Shown here: one piece after another, positions 36,395-45,998 of the stretch
How positions within the stretch are numbered: the stretch's first letter is position 1
How the letters are laid out: every line of letters begins with the position of its first letter
Origin: an uncultured Myxococcales bacterium
GTDB lineage: Bacteria; Myxococcota_A; UBA9042
DNA: 64,000 nt
Assembly: GCA_903840165.1 (NCBI GenBank)
Contig: CAIMEY010000029.1
Coordinates: forward strand, 1 to 64,000
Direction: 5' to 3'
Program-made: the position numbers and the translations under genes
Notes under the pieces: model-generated
Told to the model about the DNA's origin: nothing
Database searches by the model: none
Seen by the model: the letters and a program-made list of their open reading frames with translations, nothing else

Positions 36395-37735
36395 TTAATA
36401 AACCACATCAAGCCACAGGGGCAGGCGCTGACCGTCGGTCTGACTGATGACCACCGAGGCCCTCAAGTCGTTCTGGGCCTGCGCCGCGCTCGCTGCAGTT
36501 CGGGCATGGACATGGGCCCATGGCTCCCCACAAACTACTGATTCTCCTGGCTTTTTGTGCAGCACAAAGCCCACAGCCGGGTCTACGGCGTCGTCGGTGC
36601 GATTGCGTCCGGCACCGAGGCGTACAGCAGCGAGGCCGACGGCCAAGGCATCCATCTGCGCAATCACGCCGTCTTTCTCAGCCAAAACTGGAACAATGAC
36701 TGGGGCTTTGGGCAGAATCGCTTGGGGATCGTCACAGACGCGCGGATCCCCGCCCTGCACCTGAACGACCTGGCGGAAACGCGCTAAAGCAGAACCATCA
36801 TCGAGACTTCGCGCAATCCGCGTCTCTCCGCTCTGCAGGTCGGGCACGACGCCGGCTAGGCGCAGCATCTCGCCGCCCAGGCGCACCACCTCGGAGCGGG
36901 TGTCGGCCGGTCCTGCGCCACGCAGGATCTCAATAGACTCAATAATTTCAAGGGCATTCCCGACATGGGTGCCCAAGGGCCGGTCCATAGCGGTCAAAAA
37001 GGCCGTCACCTTGCGCCCCGCGGCCTGCCCCGCACGAACCATCGCCTCGGCCAAAAGCACAGCCTGTTCAGGGGTTTTCATGAAAGCGCCCGGGCCCACC
37101 TTGACGTCAAGGACCAGGGAACCAACGCCTTCAGCCAGCTTCTTGGACAGAATCGAGGCGACGATCAGCGGAATTGACTCCACCGTCGACGTCACATCTC
37201 GCAATGCATACAGGCGCTTATCGGCCGGCACGATGGTCGCGGTCTGCCCGATAAGGCCCAGGCCAATCGCGGCAACTTGGGCCTGAAAGACGGGCAGAGG
37301 CAGATCGACCTCAAAGCCGCCTCCACGACCGTCCCGCCCAGGACCTGGAATTGACTGCAATTTATCGAGGGTTCCGCCCGTATGTCCTAAGCCTCGCCCT
37401 GAAATCATCGGGACAGCGACGCCACAGGCCGCGACCGCGGGTGCCAATGGAATCGAGACCTTGTCACCCACGCCGCCGGTGGAATGCTTGTCGGCCGTGG
37501 CGCAGGTCAGGTGAGACCAGTCGAGCAAATCGCCGGAATTCATCATCGCATCTAAGAGGATAGCCGTTTCTTCCGCCGTCATGCCGCGCCAAACGATGGC
37601 CATGGCCAGGGCGGACATTTGGTAGTCGGGGATAGAGCCATCAACAAACCCAGCAATAAATTCGCGGATTTCCCCTTCGGACAACGCGTATCCATCGCGC
37701 TTACGGGCGATGGTCAGGACAGGGCGAAAAGACAT
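36395..37735 (-). CDS. deoA: Thymidine/pyrimidine-nucleoside phosphorylase
   Basis: Cleaves thymidine (and possibly uridine) to base and deoxyribose 1-phosphate for salvage. 446 aa from ATG 37735; a GTG two codons upstream is possible. Conserved parts are the phosphate loop DKHSTGGVGDKVS, the family signature ISGRGLGHTGGTLDKLQSI, the base-binding LRDVTSTVESIPLI, SKKLAEG, and KVGPGAFMKT. In the signature the usual LDKLES reads LDKLQS. Whether it prefers thymidine (DeoA) or both pyrimidine nucleosides (Pdp) cannot be decided by eye. It converges with gatB, and no other deo gene is adjacent. Confidence 0.9.
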   Translation of the reverse strand: MSFRPVLTIARKRDGYALSEGEIREFIAGFVDGSIPDYQMSALAMAIVWRGMTAEETAILLDAMMNSGDLLDWSHLTCATADKHSTGGVGDKVSIPLAPAVAACGVAVPMISGRGLGHTGGTLDKLQSIPGPGRDGRGGGFEVDLPLPVFQAQVAAIGLGLIGQTATIVPADKRLYALRDVTSTVESIPLIVASILSKKLAEGVGSLVLDVKVGPGAFMKTPEQAVLLAEAMVRAGQAAGRKVTAFLTAMDRPLGTHVGNALEIIESIEILRGAGPADTRSEVVRLGGEMLRLAGVVPDLQSGETRIARSLDDGSALARFRQVVQVQGGDPRVCDDPQAILPKAPVIVPVLAEKDGVIAQMDALAVGLAAVRLGAGRNRTDDAVDPAVGFVLHKKPGESVVCGEPWAHVHARTAASAAQAQNDLRASVVISQTDGQRLPLWLDVVY

Positions 37736-37887
37736 GGTCACTCATACGCGTCGCCGCGACGCAGGCGCAGCAGTGTACGCGAGGCGCGCAGGGCCACAAG
37801 TCTGTTCACTTTTCCCAAGCAACTGCGTGCCAAGGCCAAGGCGCAGAGCCTGCCTAACCACAACAGGCAATTCCCCAGCCAAAGCCG

Positions 37888-38553
37888 CTACATCCTTTGC
37901 ATTTCGAGGGGTTGCCAAGGCCATCCCGGGGGTAGCGGACTGTCAAACTGTAGCCGCTGCTGGCTCGTCGGATGATCGAAGGCTAGGCGCGCCGCCAGCA
38001 GCCCAATGTTTCGATCAGCCAAGGGCTGCGGCGCCCCGTGGCGGAGATCGCCGAGCAAAGGACAGCCAATCGCCGAACATTGAACGCGAATTTGATGTTT
38101 TCGTCCTGTGATCAGATCGATTTCTAGCAGGCTGAGGGGACCGTGCTGCGCCAACAATCGGTAGCGAAGTTCCGCTCTTTGCCCCTGACCGGTCGCGGCA
38201 ATGCGGCTAGACTGGCCGTGGGGCTCGAGCCAATGCACCAGGGTTCCTTGATCGGCAGGGGGCCGGCCATGGACCACGGCTTGATAGGTCTTTTGCACCG
38301 TATGGTCGCGAAATTGGGCCGAGAGTCGCGCAGCACCCTTGGACGTTCGTCCAAAGACCAACACCCCGCGCGCCGGACGATCGAGGCGGTGAACGAGGCC
38401 GAGAAACACCGCACCAGGCTTATGAAATTGCGCACCGACCCAAGCCCTCGCCTCGGTGAGCAGGTCCGGGTCGCCGGTGATGTCCGCCTGGACCGGAACG
38501 CCGCCGGGCTTGTAGACCACCAAAATATGATTATCACAGTGTAAAACCTGCAT
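37888..38553 (-). CDS. RluA-family pseudouridine synthase
   Basis: A 221-aa RNA pseudouridine synthase that isomerises specific uridines in rRNA or tRNA. ATG 38553 gives the usual beginning (VLHCDNHILVVYKPGGVPVQ); the frame extends to 38604. The catalytic motif LVHRLDRPARGVLVFGRT carries the essential Asp in HRLD, and LITGRKHQIRVQCSAIGCP is the conserved RxHQIR region. There is no N-terminal S4 domain, so it is a short single-domain form closer to RluA/TruC than to RluC/RluD. The target site is unknown. Confidence 0.9.
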   Translation of the reverse strand: MQVLHCDNHILVVYKPGGVPVQADITGDPDLLTEARAWVGAQFHKPGAVFLGLVHRLDRPARGVLVFGRTSKGAARLSAQFRDHTVQKTYQAVVHGRPPADQGTLVHWLEPHGQSSRIAATGQGQRAELRYRLLAQHGPLSLLEIDLITGRKHQIRVQCSAIGCPLLGDLRHGAPQPLADRNIGLLAARLAFDHPTSQQRLQFDSPLPPGWPWQPLEMQRM

Positions 38554-38585
38554 GGCGTGCCCTCGCGTCGCAGCCCGGGCCAACG

Positions 38586-40505
38586 TCAGTAGGCAACGCC
38601 GCACACCTTGGAGTTCTTGATGTCAAAGGCCTTGGTCAGGGCCTGCAGGAACTGCGCGGGATCACTAGCACTTGTGCCAATCAGTTTGCCGTTGCCGCTA
38701 ATAGCCAGGCCCATGGAGTTGCCGATGTCGATCGGATCGGTCGAACCGATGTCGACGACGTAGAGCTTGATGGGAATCGGCTTGCCGTCGGGCGATCGCA
38801 CCGCATTATCAACGAGTTGCTTGGCCGTTGCCGTCAGTGTGCGTCGCGGATCGTGCACGCACTGCGCCGCGCAGTAGCCGCTCGGCTTGGGCTCGCCTGG
38901 CTGGGGCGCAGGGATGCAACTCGGCGGATCCACTTTGGGATCGCCGGTGCAGGTCGGCAAGCAAGGGTCGCCGCCATCGGTGCAGAAATAGCCCGTCACT
39001 TGCGCACCCGGCATACACTGCTGAAATTGCTGACATTTTCCAATAGATGCGCCGCTGGAATCGACGCAATCGGCATCGCTGCCGCACAGTTGGCCGCTGC
39101 CGAGCTCAAAGCCCGAAGGATCGACGCACTCCATGAAGGTCTGGCAGGAGGCATCCCCAGCACAATCAGCATCTTTGCTGCAGCCTAGGCCCATGGACAA
39201 ACGTTTGGCCTGTACCCAAGGGCCGAAGAACTCGTTGGTCGCTGTCTCGCCACCATCGGTAAATAACACGACAATCGTGTCGCGGCAGGAGCGGGCCGGG
39301 TCCTTGCAGGCCCCGTTGTCGCACAGGTAGTTGGCGTTGGCGCAATCGGAATCGACCTTGCACTTTTTGCCATCGACAACGACGACATTACGAATATATT
39401 CGCCCACATAGAACAGCGATTTGCCGATGGGCGTACTGCCGTCGGCGCGCAGTTCGGGATTGATAGCCGACTCGAGGTTGTCCATCCATTTGCCAATGGC
39501 TGCCTTGGTTTGCGTGCCCGCAGCGGCGGGAAAGGGTACCGACAGGATTTCATTCAGGGAACTCCAATACCAGACCGAAGTACCTGAATTCTTAGAGTCT
39601 ACGTGCTGATAGGCATCGGACTGGTCCGTGGACAGGCTGTCGGAACCCGAATAACTACCTGAAGAACAAGAACAATAGCCGGCACACGCCTGATAGGTCT
39701 GCGGAAAGCGAAACAGGGCCATGTGCGTGACGCTGTCGTCGAGCTTGGCCAGGGCCTTGTTGAACACGGCCTTGGACACGCCGATCCGCGTGCAACCATT
39801 GGGGAACTTGTTTGGATCCTCGCACAAGGGCCAACTGGAGAAGTCACCGACGCAAACATCGGCCCCGGACGCATCTTGGACGTTGGTGTCCATTGACGAT
39901 GAAGTATCGAAGATTAGGATGATATTATTGCTCACGGCCTGACATTGGCCGTCCTTGCAGACGCTGCCGGCAAAGCAGGCGTTGGTCAGCCAGGACTGGC
40001 CGTCAGGCGCGCAAATTGCAAGGGAAACCCCGGAACAGGTCTTGGCGCCAGGCGGGCACGGCACGACATTGACATCCAGGGCACTGCCATCGGCTCCGGC
40101 GTCCGCATAGAGGGAATCCGGTTGAACATCAAGGGATTGTGCGTCATCTGCATCGACAACGGCACTGCTGACGTCGACCGGTGCATCGCTGACGCCGGCA
40201 TCGGCCGAGTCAATTTGCGAATCATCAACCGTATCAAACAGATCGGCCAATGTCGTCGCATCGGCCACGTCGGCAGCCGCGCCATCGGCGTCCGTCGTGG
40301 TGTCGGTGGCGGCAGCGTCCACAGCGCTCGTTTTGCTCGGCGTTGTGCTGCAAGCGGCGGCTGCTGCGATCAACAGGATCGCAACGGGGGCCCAAACAGG
40401 CAGCCAGAGATGCAACAGCAGCCCGGTAGCCGCCATCTCGCGGGTCAGGGGAGACCGTGTCATGGCGACCGGCGACGATGGGGCTCCACAATTGGACTCA
40501 GACAT
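38586..40505 (-). CDS. VWA-domain lipoprotein with Cys-rich inserts
   Basis: A 639-aa surface lipoprotein. AGGAGG precedes the ATG. After a long N-region the hydrophobic helix ends in AAAAC (Cys52), followed by an Asp/Ala/Val-rich linker to about residue 145. A short Cys module (CPPGAKTCSGVSLAIC, DGQSWLTNACF) resembles the repeats of the lipoprotein at 4178. A von Willebrand A domain then starts at IILIFDTSSSMDTN, with the MIDAS D-x-S-x-S. DTIVVLFTDGGETATNEFF supplies another acidic strand end. The domain is interrupted by Cys-rich loops (CKVDSDCANANYLC, CSKDADCAGDASC). VWA domains mediate metal-dependent protein binding; the ligand is unknown. Confidence 0.85.
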   Translation of the reverse strand: MSESNCGAPSSPVAMTRSPLTREMAATGLLLHLWLPVWAPVAILLIAAAAACSTTPSKTSAVDAAATDTTTDADGAAADVADATTLADLFDTVDDSQIDSADAGVSDAPVDVSSAVVDADDAQSLDVQPDSLYADAGADGSALDVNVVPCPPGAKTCSGVSLAICAPDGQSWLTNACFAGSVCKDGQCQAVSNNIILIFDTSSSMDTNVQDASGADVCVGDFSSWPLCEDPNKFPNGCTRIGVSKAVFNKALAKLDDSVTHMALFRFPQTYQACAGYCSCSSGSYSGSDSLSTDQSDAYQHVDSKNSGTSVWYWSSLNEILSVPFPAAAGTQTKAAIGKWMDNLESAINPELRADGSTPIGKSLFYVGEYIRNVVVVDGKKCKVDSDCANANYLCDNGACKDPARSCRDTIVVLFTDGGETATNEFFGPWVQAKRLSMGLGCSKDADCAGDASCQTFMECVDPSGFELGSGQLCGSDADCVDSSGASIGKCQQFQQCMPGAQVTGYFCTDGGDPCLPTCTGDPKVDPPSCIPAPQPGEPKPSGYCAAQCVHDPRRTLTATAKQLVDNAVRSPDGKPIPIKLYVVDIGSTDPIDIGNSMGLAISGNGKLIGTSASDPAQFLQALTKAFDIKNSKVCGVAY

Positions 40506-40646
40506 GGCACCTCCTGGCCTGCAGCGTAGCCGTTTTGCCAGCGAGATTGAAGGGCACGGCGACAGCAGGACCGCAAAAACGCCTGCGCGGGACGCCAGCG
40601 GCTCTCACCGACCGACGTCCCGCGCAAGAAAGGCACCTAATCTTGA

Positions 40647-42671
40647 CTACTTTCCAGGCACTGCTGCCGGAGCGGCACCCAGAGGACCACCCGGCGCGGG
40701 GGCGACGGGCGCGGGCGCAACCGGGGCAGCCGGAGCCGAACCCGCATCAGCCAACTTCTTGATCGACAAGATCAATTCCACCGGCACATCCACACCACAA
40801 GCGAACGAACGCACGTGATTGGCGCAGTTCAGCGTGGCCGCCTTGTCGCCCGAAAGCTGCGGAACCTGGGGTCCGAGCACCTTCCAAGCCGACAATGCCG
40901 CACCCGGATTGACATACATCAGCCAGCAATGCTGAGGCGCGGCGGCCGCGGCGGCCTTGTAGACGGGCGCATCGGTCAGACCGGTGACCTTGGCCTGAGC
41001 TGCGTGCTTGGCGATCTCCAACGCCCCGGGACCAAAGGAGAAAGCAATCTTTCCCTTGTTGGCGCACAGGCTGGTCGAAACCTTCTTGCCGATGACGGCT
41101 TCGGCCTGCTCGTCCTTGTCGCTCGGATCTTCGATCTTGGCCCAATCAAAGGTGATGTCCAAGGTATCGCAGGTCACATCGCCATCCTTGGCGGTGTTGG
41201 CGGTCAAGGTGACGCCCTTTTCCACCATCTTGGTGCCGAACTTGTCGATCAGCGGCTGGATCTTGAGGTCCGTGAGCGCCTGCTTGGCGACCTTGACCAT
41301 TTCAGCATCGTCCGCAGCCGGCTCCTTGCCAGCCTTCTTCTCTTGAGCCTCTTGATCGGCAATGACTTTGAGCAGAACGGCTGCAACCAACCGCTTGGCC
41401 AGCTTGACCGTCGTGTCGCCATCGGTGCTACCAGCGACGACCAACATACCCAGGGGCATCGTGCCATCGGCGTACAGAGCCACGGCGCTGTTGCCGTCCT
41501 GCAGTTTGGCAACCTGAGCGACATCGGCCTTGAACGCTGCGAAAGCGGCGTCATCCAGCTTCAGCAGATCCTTGACCATTTGCAGCGACTCATCGAGCTG
41601 GTCGAGCTGGGCCGCCGGATCCATGGAGGCGCCGAAGGTCAAGTAGCTGTTAGTCGGCAGCAAGTTGATGATATCCTTGGGCGAACGACCCTTGCCGGCG
41701 CTCAGGTGCTTGGACAGCTTGGTGCCGTCCTTGGCGGTCAAGCGCACTTCAAAGTGGGTATTGTTGACGTCGGCACCGATCAGGAACTCAACGCGGCGCA
41801 TGTCATTGATCCAGCCGCGCAACATCGTGCCGTACATGTCCATCAGGGCAGCCTGATTGGGAACCGCTGGATTGGCAGGCATATCCTTGTACATCGCCGT
41901 CAGCTGGGTGAGGAAGGCCTCGATCTCAGGACCGCGGGTCTTGACCAAATCTTCAACCGAAATGCCAACATACAGCAGGCTGGGAACAGCCACTTTGTCC
42001 AAACGCTCGACAAAGCCCTTGACCTTGGCGAAGCGATCTTTGTCGATGGTGAAAACGACTGCATTGCCAATAAAGTCAACGAACAGTGCCTTGTCTCCGA
42101 CGACAACCTTGAGCTCGTGGCCATCGGCCTCCGGACCCTTCTTGGCGGTCGTAAAGGCAGCTACGGCCTTGGCTTTGTCCAGGGCGTGCAACACGACGAC
42201 CGCACCAGCCGCCTTGGCGAGCGGATCGGGGGCCACATCCGGCGCGGGCTTGCCGGCATCATCTTGAAACGCCACGTGAACTGCCTTGCCTGTGTCCAGC
42301 CACTCCAGGCCAGAAACCTGACCGGCGAGCATAGCCGTCAGCTGCTTGAGGGCAGTGTCCTTGGTCTGGCCGCCCGGCGGGGTCAGGCCCAACTTGGCAC
42401 CCAAAGCATCGGTAGAATTAAAGGCAGCATCTAGAGATTGCAGGGAAACCCAGCCAGCGATGTTGTCGCCTGCGACCAGATCGATATCCGCCAGGGGCGG
42501 CGGCGGCGGCTCAGGAGCCTTGACAGCTTCCCCAGCGGCGGCGGCCTTGTCGGCGGCGGCTGCGGGCGCAGCGGGCTTGTCAGCTTCTTTCTTTTTGCAA
42601 CCGGACGAAGCGACCAACGCACCGCACAATGCGGCCGTAGCGCAGACGCCGAGCACGCGATTCTTGAACAT
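40647..42671 (-). CDS. Large Ala/Lys-rich lipoprotein, unknown function
   Basis: A 674-aa lipoprotein. ATG 42671 gives a clean signal peptide with lipobox VASSGC (Cys25) and an AGAGG site; the frame extends to 42722. After a KKK stretch and an Ala/Pro linker, the mature protein alternates hydrophobic beta strands and amphipathic helices (ADIDLVAGDNIAGWVSL, VAVPSLLYVGISVEDL, SYLTFGASMDPAAQL), with few Cys (for example VTCDTLD and QHCWLM). It ends in a Pro/Ala-rich tail. The overall pattern resembles large periplasmic DUF-type lipoproteins of Myxococcota, but no named family was recognised. It is one gene downstream of the helical protein at 42944. Confidence 0.8.
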   Translation of the reverse strand: MFKNRVLGVCATAALCGALVASSGCKKKEADKPAAPAAAADKAAAAGEAVKAPEPPPPPLADIDLVAGDNIAGWVSLQSLDAAFNSTDALGAKLGLTPPGGQTKDTALKQLTAMLAGQVSGLEWLDTGKAVHVAFQDDAGKPAPDVAPDPLAKAAGAVVVLHALDKAKAVAAFTTAKKGPEADGHELKVVVGDKALFVDFIGNAVVFTIDKDRFAKVKGFVERLDKVAVPSLLYVGISVEDLVKTRGPEIEAFLTQLTAMYKDMPANPAVPNQAALMDMYGTMLRGWINDMRRVEFLIGADVNNTHFEVRLTAKDGTKLSKHLSAGKGRSPKDIINLLPTNSYLTFGASMDPAAQLDQLDESLQMVKDLLKLDDAAFAAFKADVAQVAKLQDGNSAVALYADGTMPLGMLVVAGSTDGDTTVKLAKRLVAAVLLKVIADQEAQEKKAGKEPAADDAEMVKVAKQALTDLKIQPLIDKFGTKMVEKGVTLTANTAKDGDVTCDTLDITFDWAKIEDPSDKDEQAEAVIGKKVSTSLCANKGKIAFSFGPGALEIAKHAAQAKVTGLTDAPVYKAAAAAAPQHCWLMYVNPGAALSAWKVLGPQVPQLSGDKAATLNCANHVRSFACGVDVPVELILSIKKLADAGSAPAAPVAPAPVAPAPGGPLGAAPAAVPGK

Positions 42672-42810
42672 CGGCGAGACCTCTTGGCAATTCGGGCGTA
42701 CAAACGCGTACATGCATTGCATGCGCTTGGGCGCGTGTCATGGGTTGGACGGCTTCCGGCAGAGTTGGCGTCAGCGCAATGCGCGCAGACCCTTGGGCCT
42801 GCCGGCCCGT

Positions 42811-42828
42811 CCCCCTTGGGCAAGGGGG
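42811..42828 (-). other. Strong hairpin in the 272-bp gap between two lipoprotein-region genes
   Basis: CCCCCTT (42811-42817) and AAGGGGG (42822-42828) form a 7-bp stem with a GGGC loop, 115 bp after the end of the 42944 gene on the minus strand. It lacks a T-run, so it is at best an imperfect terminator or an mRNA 3'-end structure. Nothing else was recognised between 42672 and 42943. Confidence 0.4.
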
Positions 42829-42943
42829 GCAAGAGGATAGAGCATTTGCTGACTTTCGACAAGCCCGTTGCCGCTACCGATCTGCGGCTGCGCCCGAAGA
42901 CGCTGGCTTGGCCGCAGATGGCGCTTGTCGGCGGAAATTACGT

Positions 42944-44440
42944 CTATAACCCGGGGCCCGCGCCGACTCGACGGACTTGGGGCCTGCCTGCGCGGCTCCA
43001 CGTCGCTTGGGCAAGGCGCGATCGCGAGGCGGGATTCTGCCAACTACAAAGGGCGAAAAGCACTGCACACAAAGGATTTTCATGATGCGGGTGCTGCGCC
43101 AACGCGTGAAAGCTGTCCACTGCCGCCGTCACGGCCGCAATCGCCAACGCGGCATGGGCAGCCCTGCCCTGGGCATCAACAAAGGCAGCGACCCGCAGTT
43201 GCCGGGTAAGCGGTTGATCAGGCAGCACCATCAGGAAGTAGCCGCGCAGGTGCGCTACGGCCTGAACCGCCTGACCTTTGTGCCAAAGCGCTATAATCTT
43301 AGCGATTTCAGGCCCATGATCCCACGTTTGGTGGATCGCCTCCGCAGCCGGCAACGGCCAACGACGCGCCACGGGCGCATCCAAGGCGCCATGGGCGTGC
43401 GTCCAAGCCACGGCATACAGGAGCAAAGGCAGGGCGTCTTGGGCCGGTACCAAGGCCAGGATTTGACGCACAACATCGGCTAAGCACAGCAGATGTAGGG
43501 CGTCCGGCCAGCCCTCGACGGCCGAAGCCTCGTTGGCCACAGCGACTTCGGTGCGCAAGACCCGCTCGGCCGCTGCCAGGGCCAGTGAATCCGCAATCAA
43601 TTCAGGAGGAATCCCGAAAGCCAGCGCCTTCCAAGTCGCGCGCAGGGCCGTGTCACCGGCACCGTCTAGGATGTGGGGCCTGAACTTAACCTCTTGAAAT
43701 ACTTTGGCTTTTTCAGGCGAACTGGTCTTTGCAACACTGGACAGGCTATCGCCTATCGCGGCGAGGCGTTGTTCGTGGGCCTGCGTGCATGGCAATTCCT
43801 CAGGCCGATCCGCGATCGCCCGGGCCAAGCGCGGCAGGACAGCCACGGCCCGAGCCGGCCCCAGGGCCGTGCGGATCGCCCCAACACGCTGCACCGCCAG
43901 CGCAGCGACAGCACCATCGCCTGGATAGCGACACGCCAAGGCCAGGAGTTGTTTCTGAATTGTTAGGGGATCGACGCCGTCCGCCAACGCCCGACCGACC
44001 CAGGCTTCCGCTGCAGATCCATCGCCTTGCGCCACGGCGGCTGCCAAGGATGCTGCGGAGAACGGCAATTCGGCCGGCGCAAGCGGCGCCAGCACAGGCC
44101 TGGCCCCCAGGTGATCGATCAGCAAAAGACTCGCAATGATAATAGGTTCCACGGCCTGCTGTGGGTCGTCCTGGGCGATGCGCACCGCCGCCGCCAGCGA
44201 ACCCAACACCGGATCGAGCAAGCCTGCTGGCCGATCCGCCAGCCACAATAGCAGCCCTTCCACAATCGAATCACGCTGTTGGGGAAGCTCCCACGCCGCC
44301 TTGACCTGCGCCGCCACCCGCGCGGGGTCGCCCTGCGCCAAGGCCAGGGCCACACCAGACCAGTCGCTGCGCCCCTCGATGATCGGCGATGGCACAGGAT
44401 TGCCGAGAAAATCCACGGTCCTAGCGTTCTTCCTGTCCAT
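42944..44440 (-). CDS. Helical protein of unknown function
   Basis: A 498-aa, probably cytoplasmic, all-alpha protein rich in Ala and Leu, with no signal peptide. No catalytic motif was seen. The middle segment (PPELIADSLALAAAERVLR, GWPDALHLLCLADVVRQIL, LPLLLYAVAWTHAHG) reminds me of the helical region preceding Rieske domains in some actinobacterial proteins. The Rieske CxH/CxxH pairs are absent, so that recollection is weak. The ATG at 44440 lies 6 bp after the stop of the NtrC-type regulator gene, so the two are in one transcription unit. Confidence 0.7.
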   Translation of the reverse strand: MDRKNARTVDFLGNPVPSPIIEGRSDWSGVALALAQGDPARVAAQVKAAWELPQQRDSIVEGLLLWLADRPAGLLDPVLGSLAAAVRIAQDDPQQAVEPIIIASLLLIDHLGARPVLAPLAPAELPFSAASLAAAVAQGDGSAAEAWVGRALADGVDPLTIQKQLLALACRYPGDGAVAALAVQRVGAIRTALGPARAVAVLPRLARAIADRPEELPCTQAHEQRLAAIGDSLSSVAKTSSPEKAKVFQEVKFRPHILDGAGDTALRATWKALAFGIPPELIADSLALAAAERVLRTEVAVANEASAVEGWPDALHLLCLADVVRQILALVPAQDALPLLLYAVAWTHAHGALDAPVARRWPLPAAEAIHQTWDHGPEIAKIIALWHKGQAVQAVAHLRGYFLMVLPDQPLTRQLRVAAFVDAQGRAAHAALAIAAVTAAVDSFHALAQHPHHENPLCAVLFALCSWQNPASRSRLAQATWSRAGRPQVRRVGAGPGL

Positions 44441-44446
44441 AATTCC

Positions 44447-45832
44447 TCAGTCCACGGCGTCGCGACCGGCCTGCTCGCCCAAGCGCCGATAAATCGTTCG
44501 CACAGCTATTCCTAGCAAAATTGCAGCTCTACGCTTGTCGCCACCAGTGAGCTTGAGGGTCTCCGCAATCGCCAAGCGCTCAATTTCCTCGAGCGGCGTG
44601 CCCACGGGAATCGACAGCACGCGGCTTCCCCCCTCCGCGCGCACGATCCGATCCGGTAAGTCTGCAGGACCAATCACGTCTCCCCGCGCCAGAACGACCG
44701 CGCGCTCCATGGCGTTTTCCAGTTCCCGCACATTGCCCGGCCACGTCCAGGCCTGCAACTTCTCCATCGCTTCCGGGCTGATAGCGCCAACGGCCTTGCC
44801 ATTGACGGCTGCAAACCGCCTTAAGAAGTACAGGGCCAGGGTGGGAATGTCCTCGCTGCGCTGGCGAAGAGGCGGTAATTCCAAGACAATCACGTGCAGA
44901 CGATAGAAGAGGTCGGGACGAAAGCGCCCAGCCTCCACCTCGGCCTCCAAGTCGCGGTTGGTCGCCGCCACCACGCGCACATCGACCCGTTGGGCCCCGG
45001 GCGCACCGACGCGCTGTACCTCGCCTTCCTGAAGAACCCGCAGCAATTTCGCTTGCAAAGCGGTCGGTAGTTCGCCCACTTCGTCCAGCAGCAGGGTACC
45101 GCCATCGGCCTGCTGGAAACGACCGTCGGTCCGGGCCACGGCACCGGTGAAGGCTCCGCGTTCATGGCCAAAGAGCTCAGACTCCAGTAATGTATCTGGA
45201 ATTGCAGCACAATTGACCGCAACGAAGGGCCCGCGCCGACCACTGAGGCGGTGCAGGGCCCGGGCAAAGACCTCCTTGCCGGTGCCGCTTTCGCCCTGCA
45301 TCAACACGGTTGTGCGAGCCGGGGCAACTTGTTCTAATAATTCAAGCGCTTGACGGATCGCGGGCCCAGAACCAACGATATCGCGACTGCGCCCCGCCTT
45401 GTCCAACTCCGCACGCAGAGAGGCATTTTCAAAATGCAGGCTCGCGCGATCGAATCCACGCAGCACGGCACGCACCACGTCGGCCCGCCTTAGAGGTTTT
45501 GTAATGAAATCATAGGCCCCTTGCTTCATGGCCTCGACAGCGGTCTCGACGGTGCCGTACGCGGTCATCAGCACCACCGCCGTAGCCGGACTGGTCGTGC
45601 GGGCATTCTTGAGCAATTCCAGGCCGTCCACGCCCGGCATCATCAGGTCTGTGACCAAGACGGCCACGCGCTCGCGACGGAGCACGCCCAGGGCCTCGCG
45701 ACCTTCGCCTACCGCGAGAACGGTCAACCCTTCTCGCTGAAGAATCTTCTGTACACTTGCAAGGTTTGACGCATCGTCATCGACGACCAGCACGATGCCC
45801 GCGCCGGCATCGCCAGGGGAAACCGGAAGCAT
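44447..45832 (-). CDS. NtrC-family sigma-54-dependent response regulator
   Basis: A 461-aa bacterial enhancer-binding protein. ATG 45832 is chosen because the receiver domain follows immediately; the frame is open to a TTG at 45889. The receiver shows VVDDDASN and phosphoacceptor D62 in VTDLMMPG. The AAA+ domain has Walker A GESGTGKEVFAR, the sigma-54-contacting GAFTGA loop, Walker B GGTLLLDEVGELP, and an arginine-finger region FRPDLFYRL. The C-terminal Fis-type helix-turn-helix is KRRAAILLGIAVRTIYRRL. No kinase gene is adjacent. It could in principle partner an orphan kinase such as the PilS at 8995, but this is only a possibility. Confidence 0.92.
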   Translation of the reverse strand: MLPVSPGDAGAGIVLVVDDDASNLASVQKILQREGLTVLAVGEGREALGVLRRERVAVLVTDLMMPGVDGLELLKNARTTSPATAVVLMTAYGTVETAVEAMKQGAYDFITKPLRRADVVRAVLRGFDRASLHFENASLRAELDKAGRSRDIVGSGPAIRQALELLEQVAPARTTVLMQGESGTGKEVFARALHRLSGRRGPFVAVNCAAIPDTLLESELFGHERGAFTGAVARTDGRFQQADGGTLLLDEVGELPTALQAKLLRVLQEGEVQRVGAPGAQRVDVRVVAATNRDLEAEVEAGRFRPDLFYRLHVIVLELPPLRQRSEDIPTLALYFLRRFAAVNGKAVGAISPEAMEKLQAWTWPGNVRELENAMERAVVLARGDVIGPADLPDRIVRAEGGSRVLSIPVGTPLEEIERLAIAETLKLTGGDKRRAAILLGIAVRTIYRRLGEQAGRDAVD

Positions 45833-45998
45833 GTCTGCCTGCTTTGCCTCCCAAGGAAGGCCAGCCAAAGGCCGATGAATCCTCAACAAAACTCAGACAC
45901 CGGCGACCATCTGCCCGTCCGCCGCGCGTCGTCCCCAGCAACGACTGACCGCAGGGCCCAACGCATCACGACGTTGGCCCTGCGGCGATCGCTTGAGG

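Noticed and set aside
40815..42434. Long plus-strand open frame (539 codons) opposite the lipoprotein at 40647
   Set aside because: It is antisense to a gene with a clear signal peptide, lipobox and ribosome-binding site; its composition and lack of any family indicate a GC-rich shadow frame.
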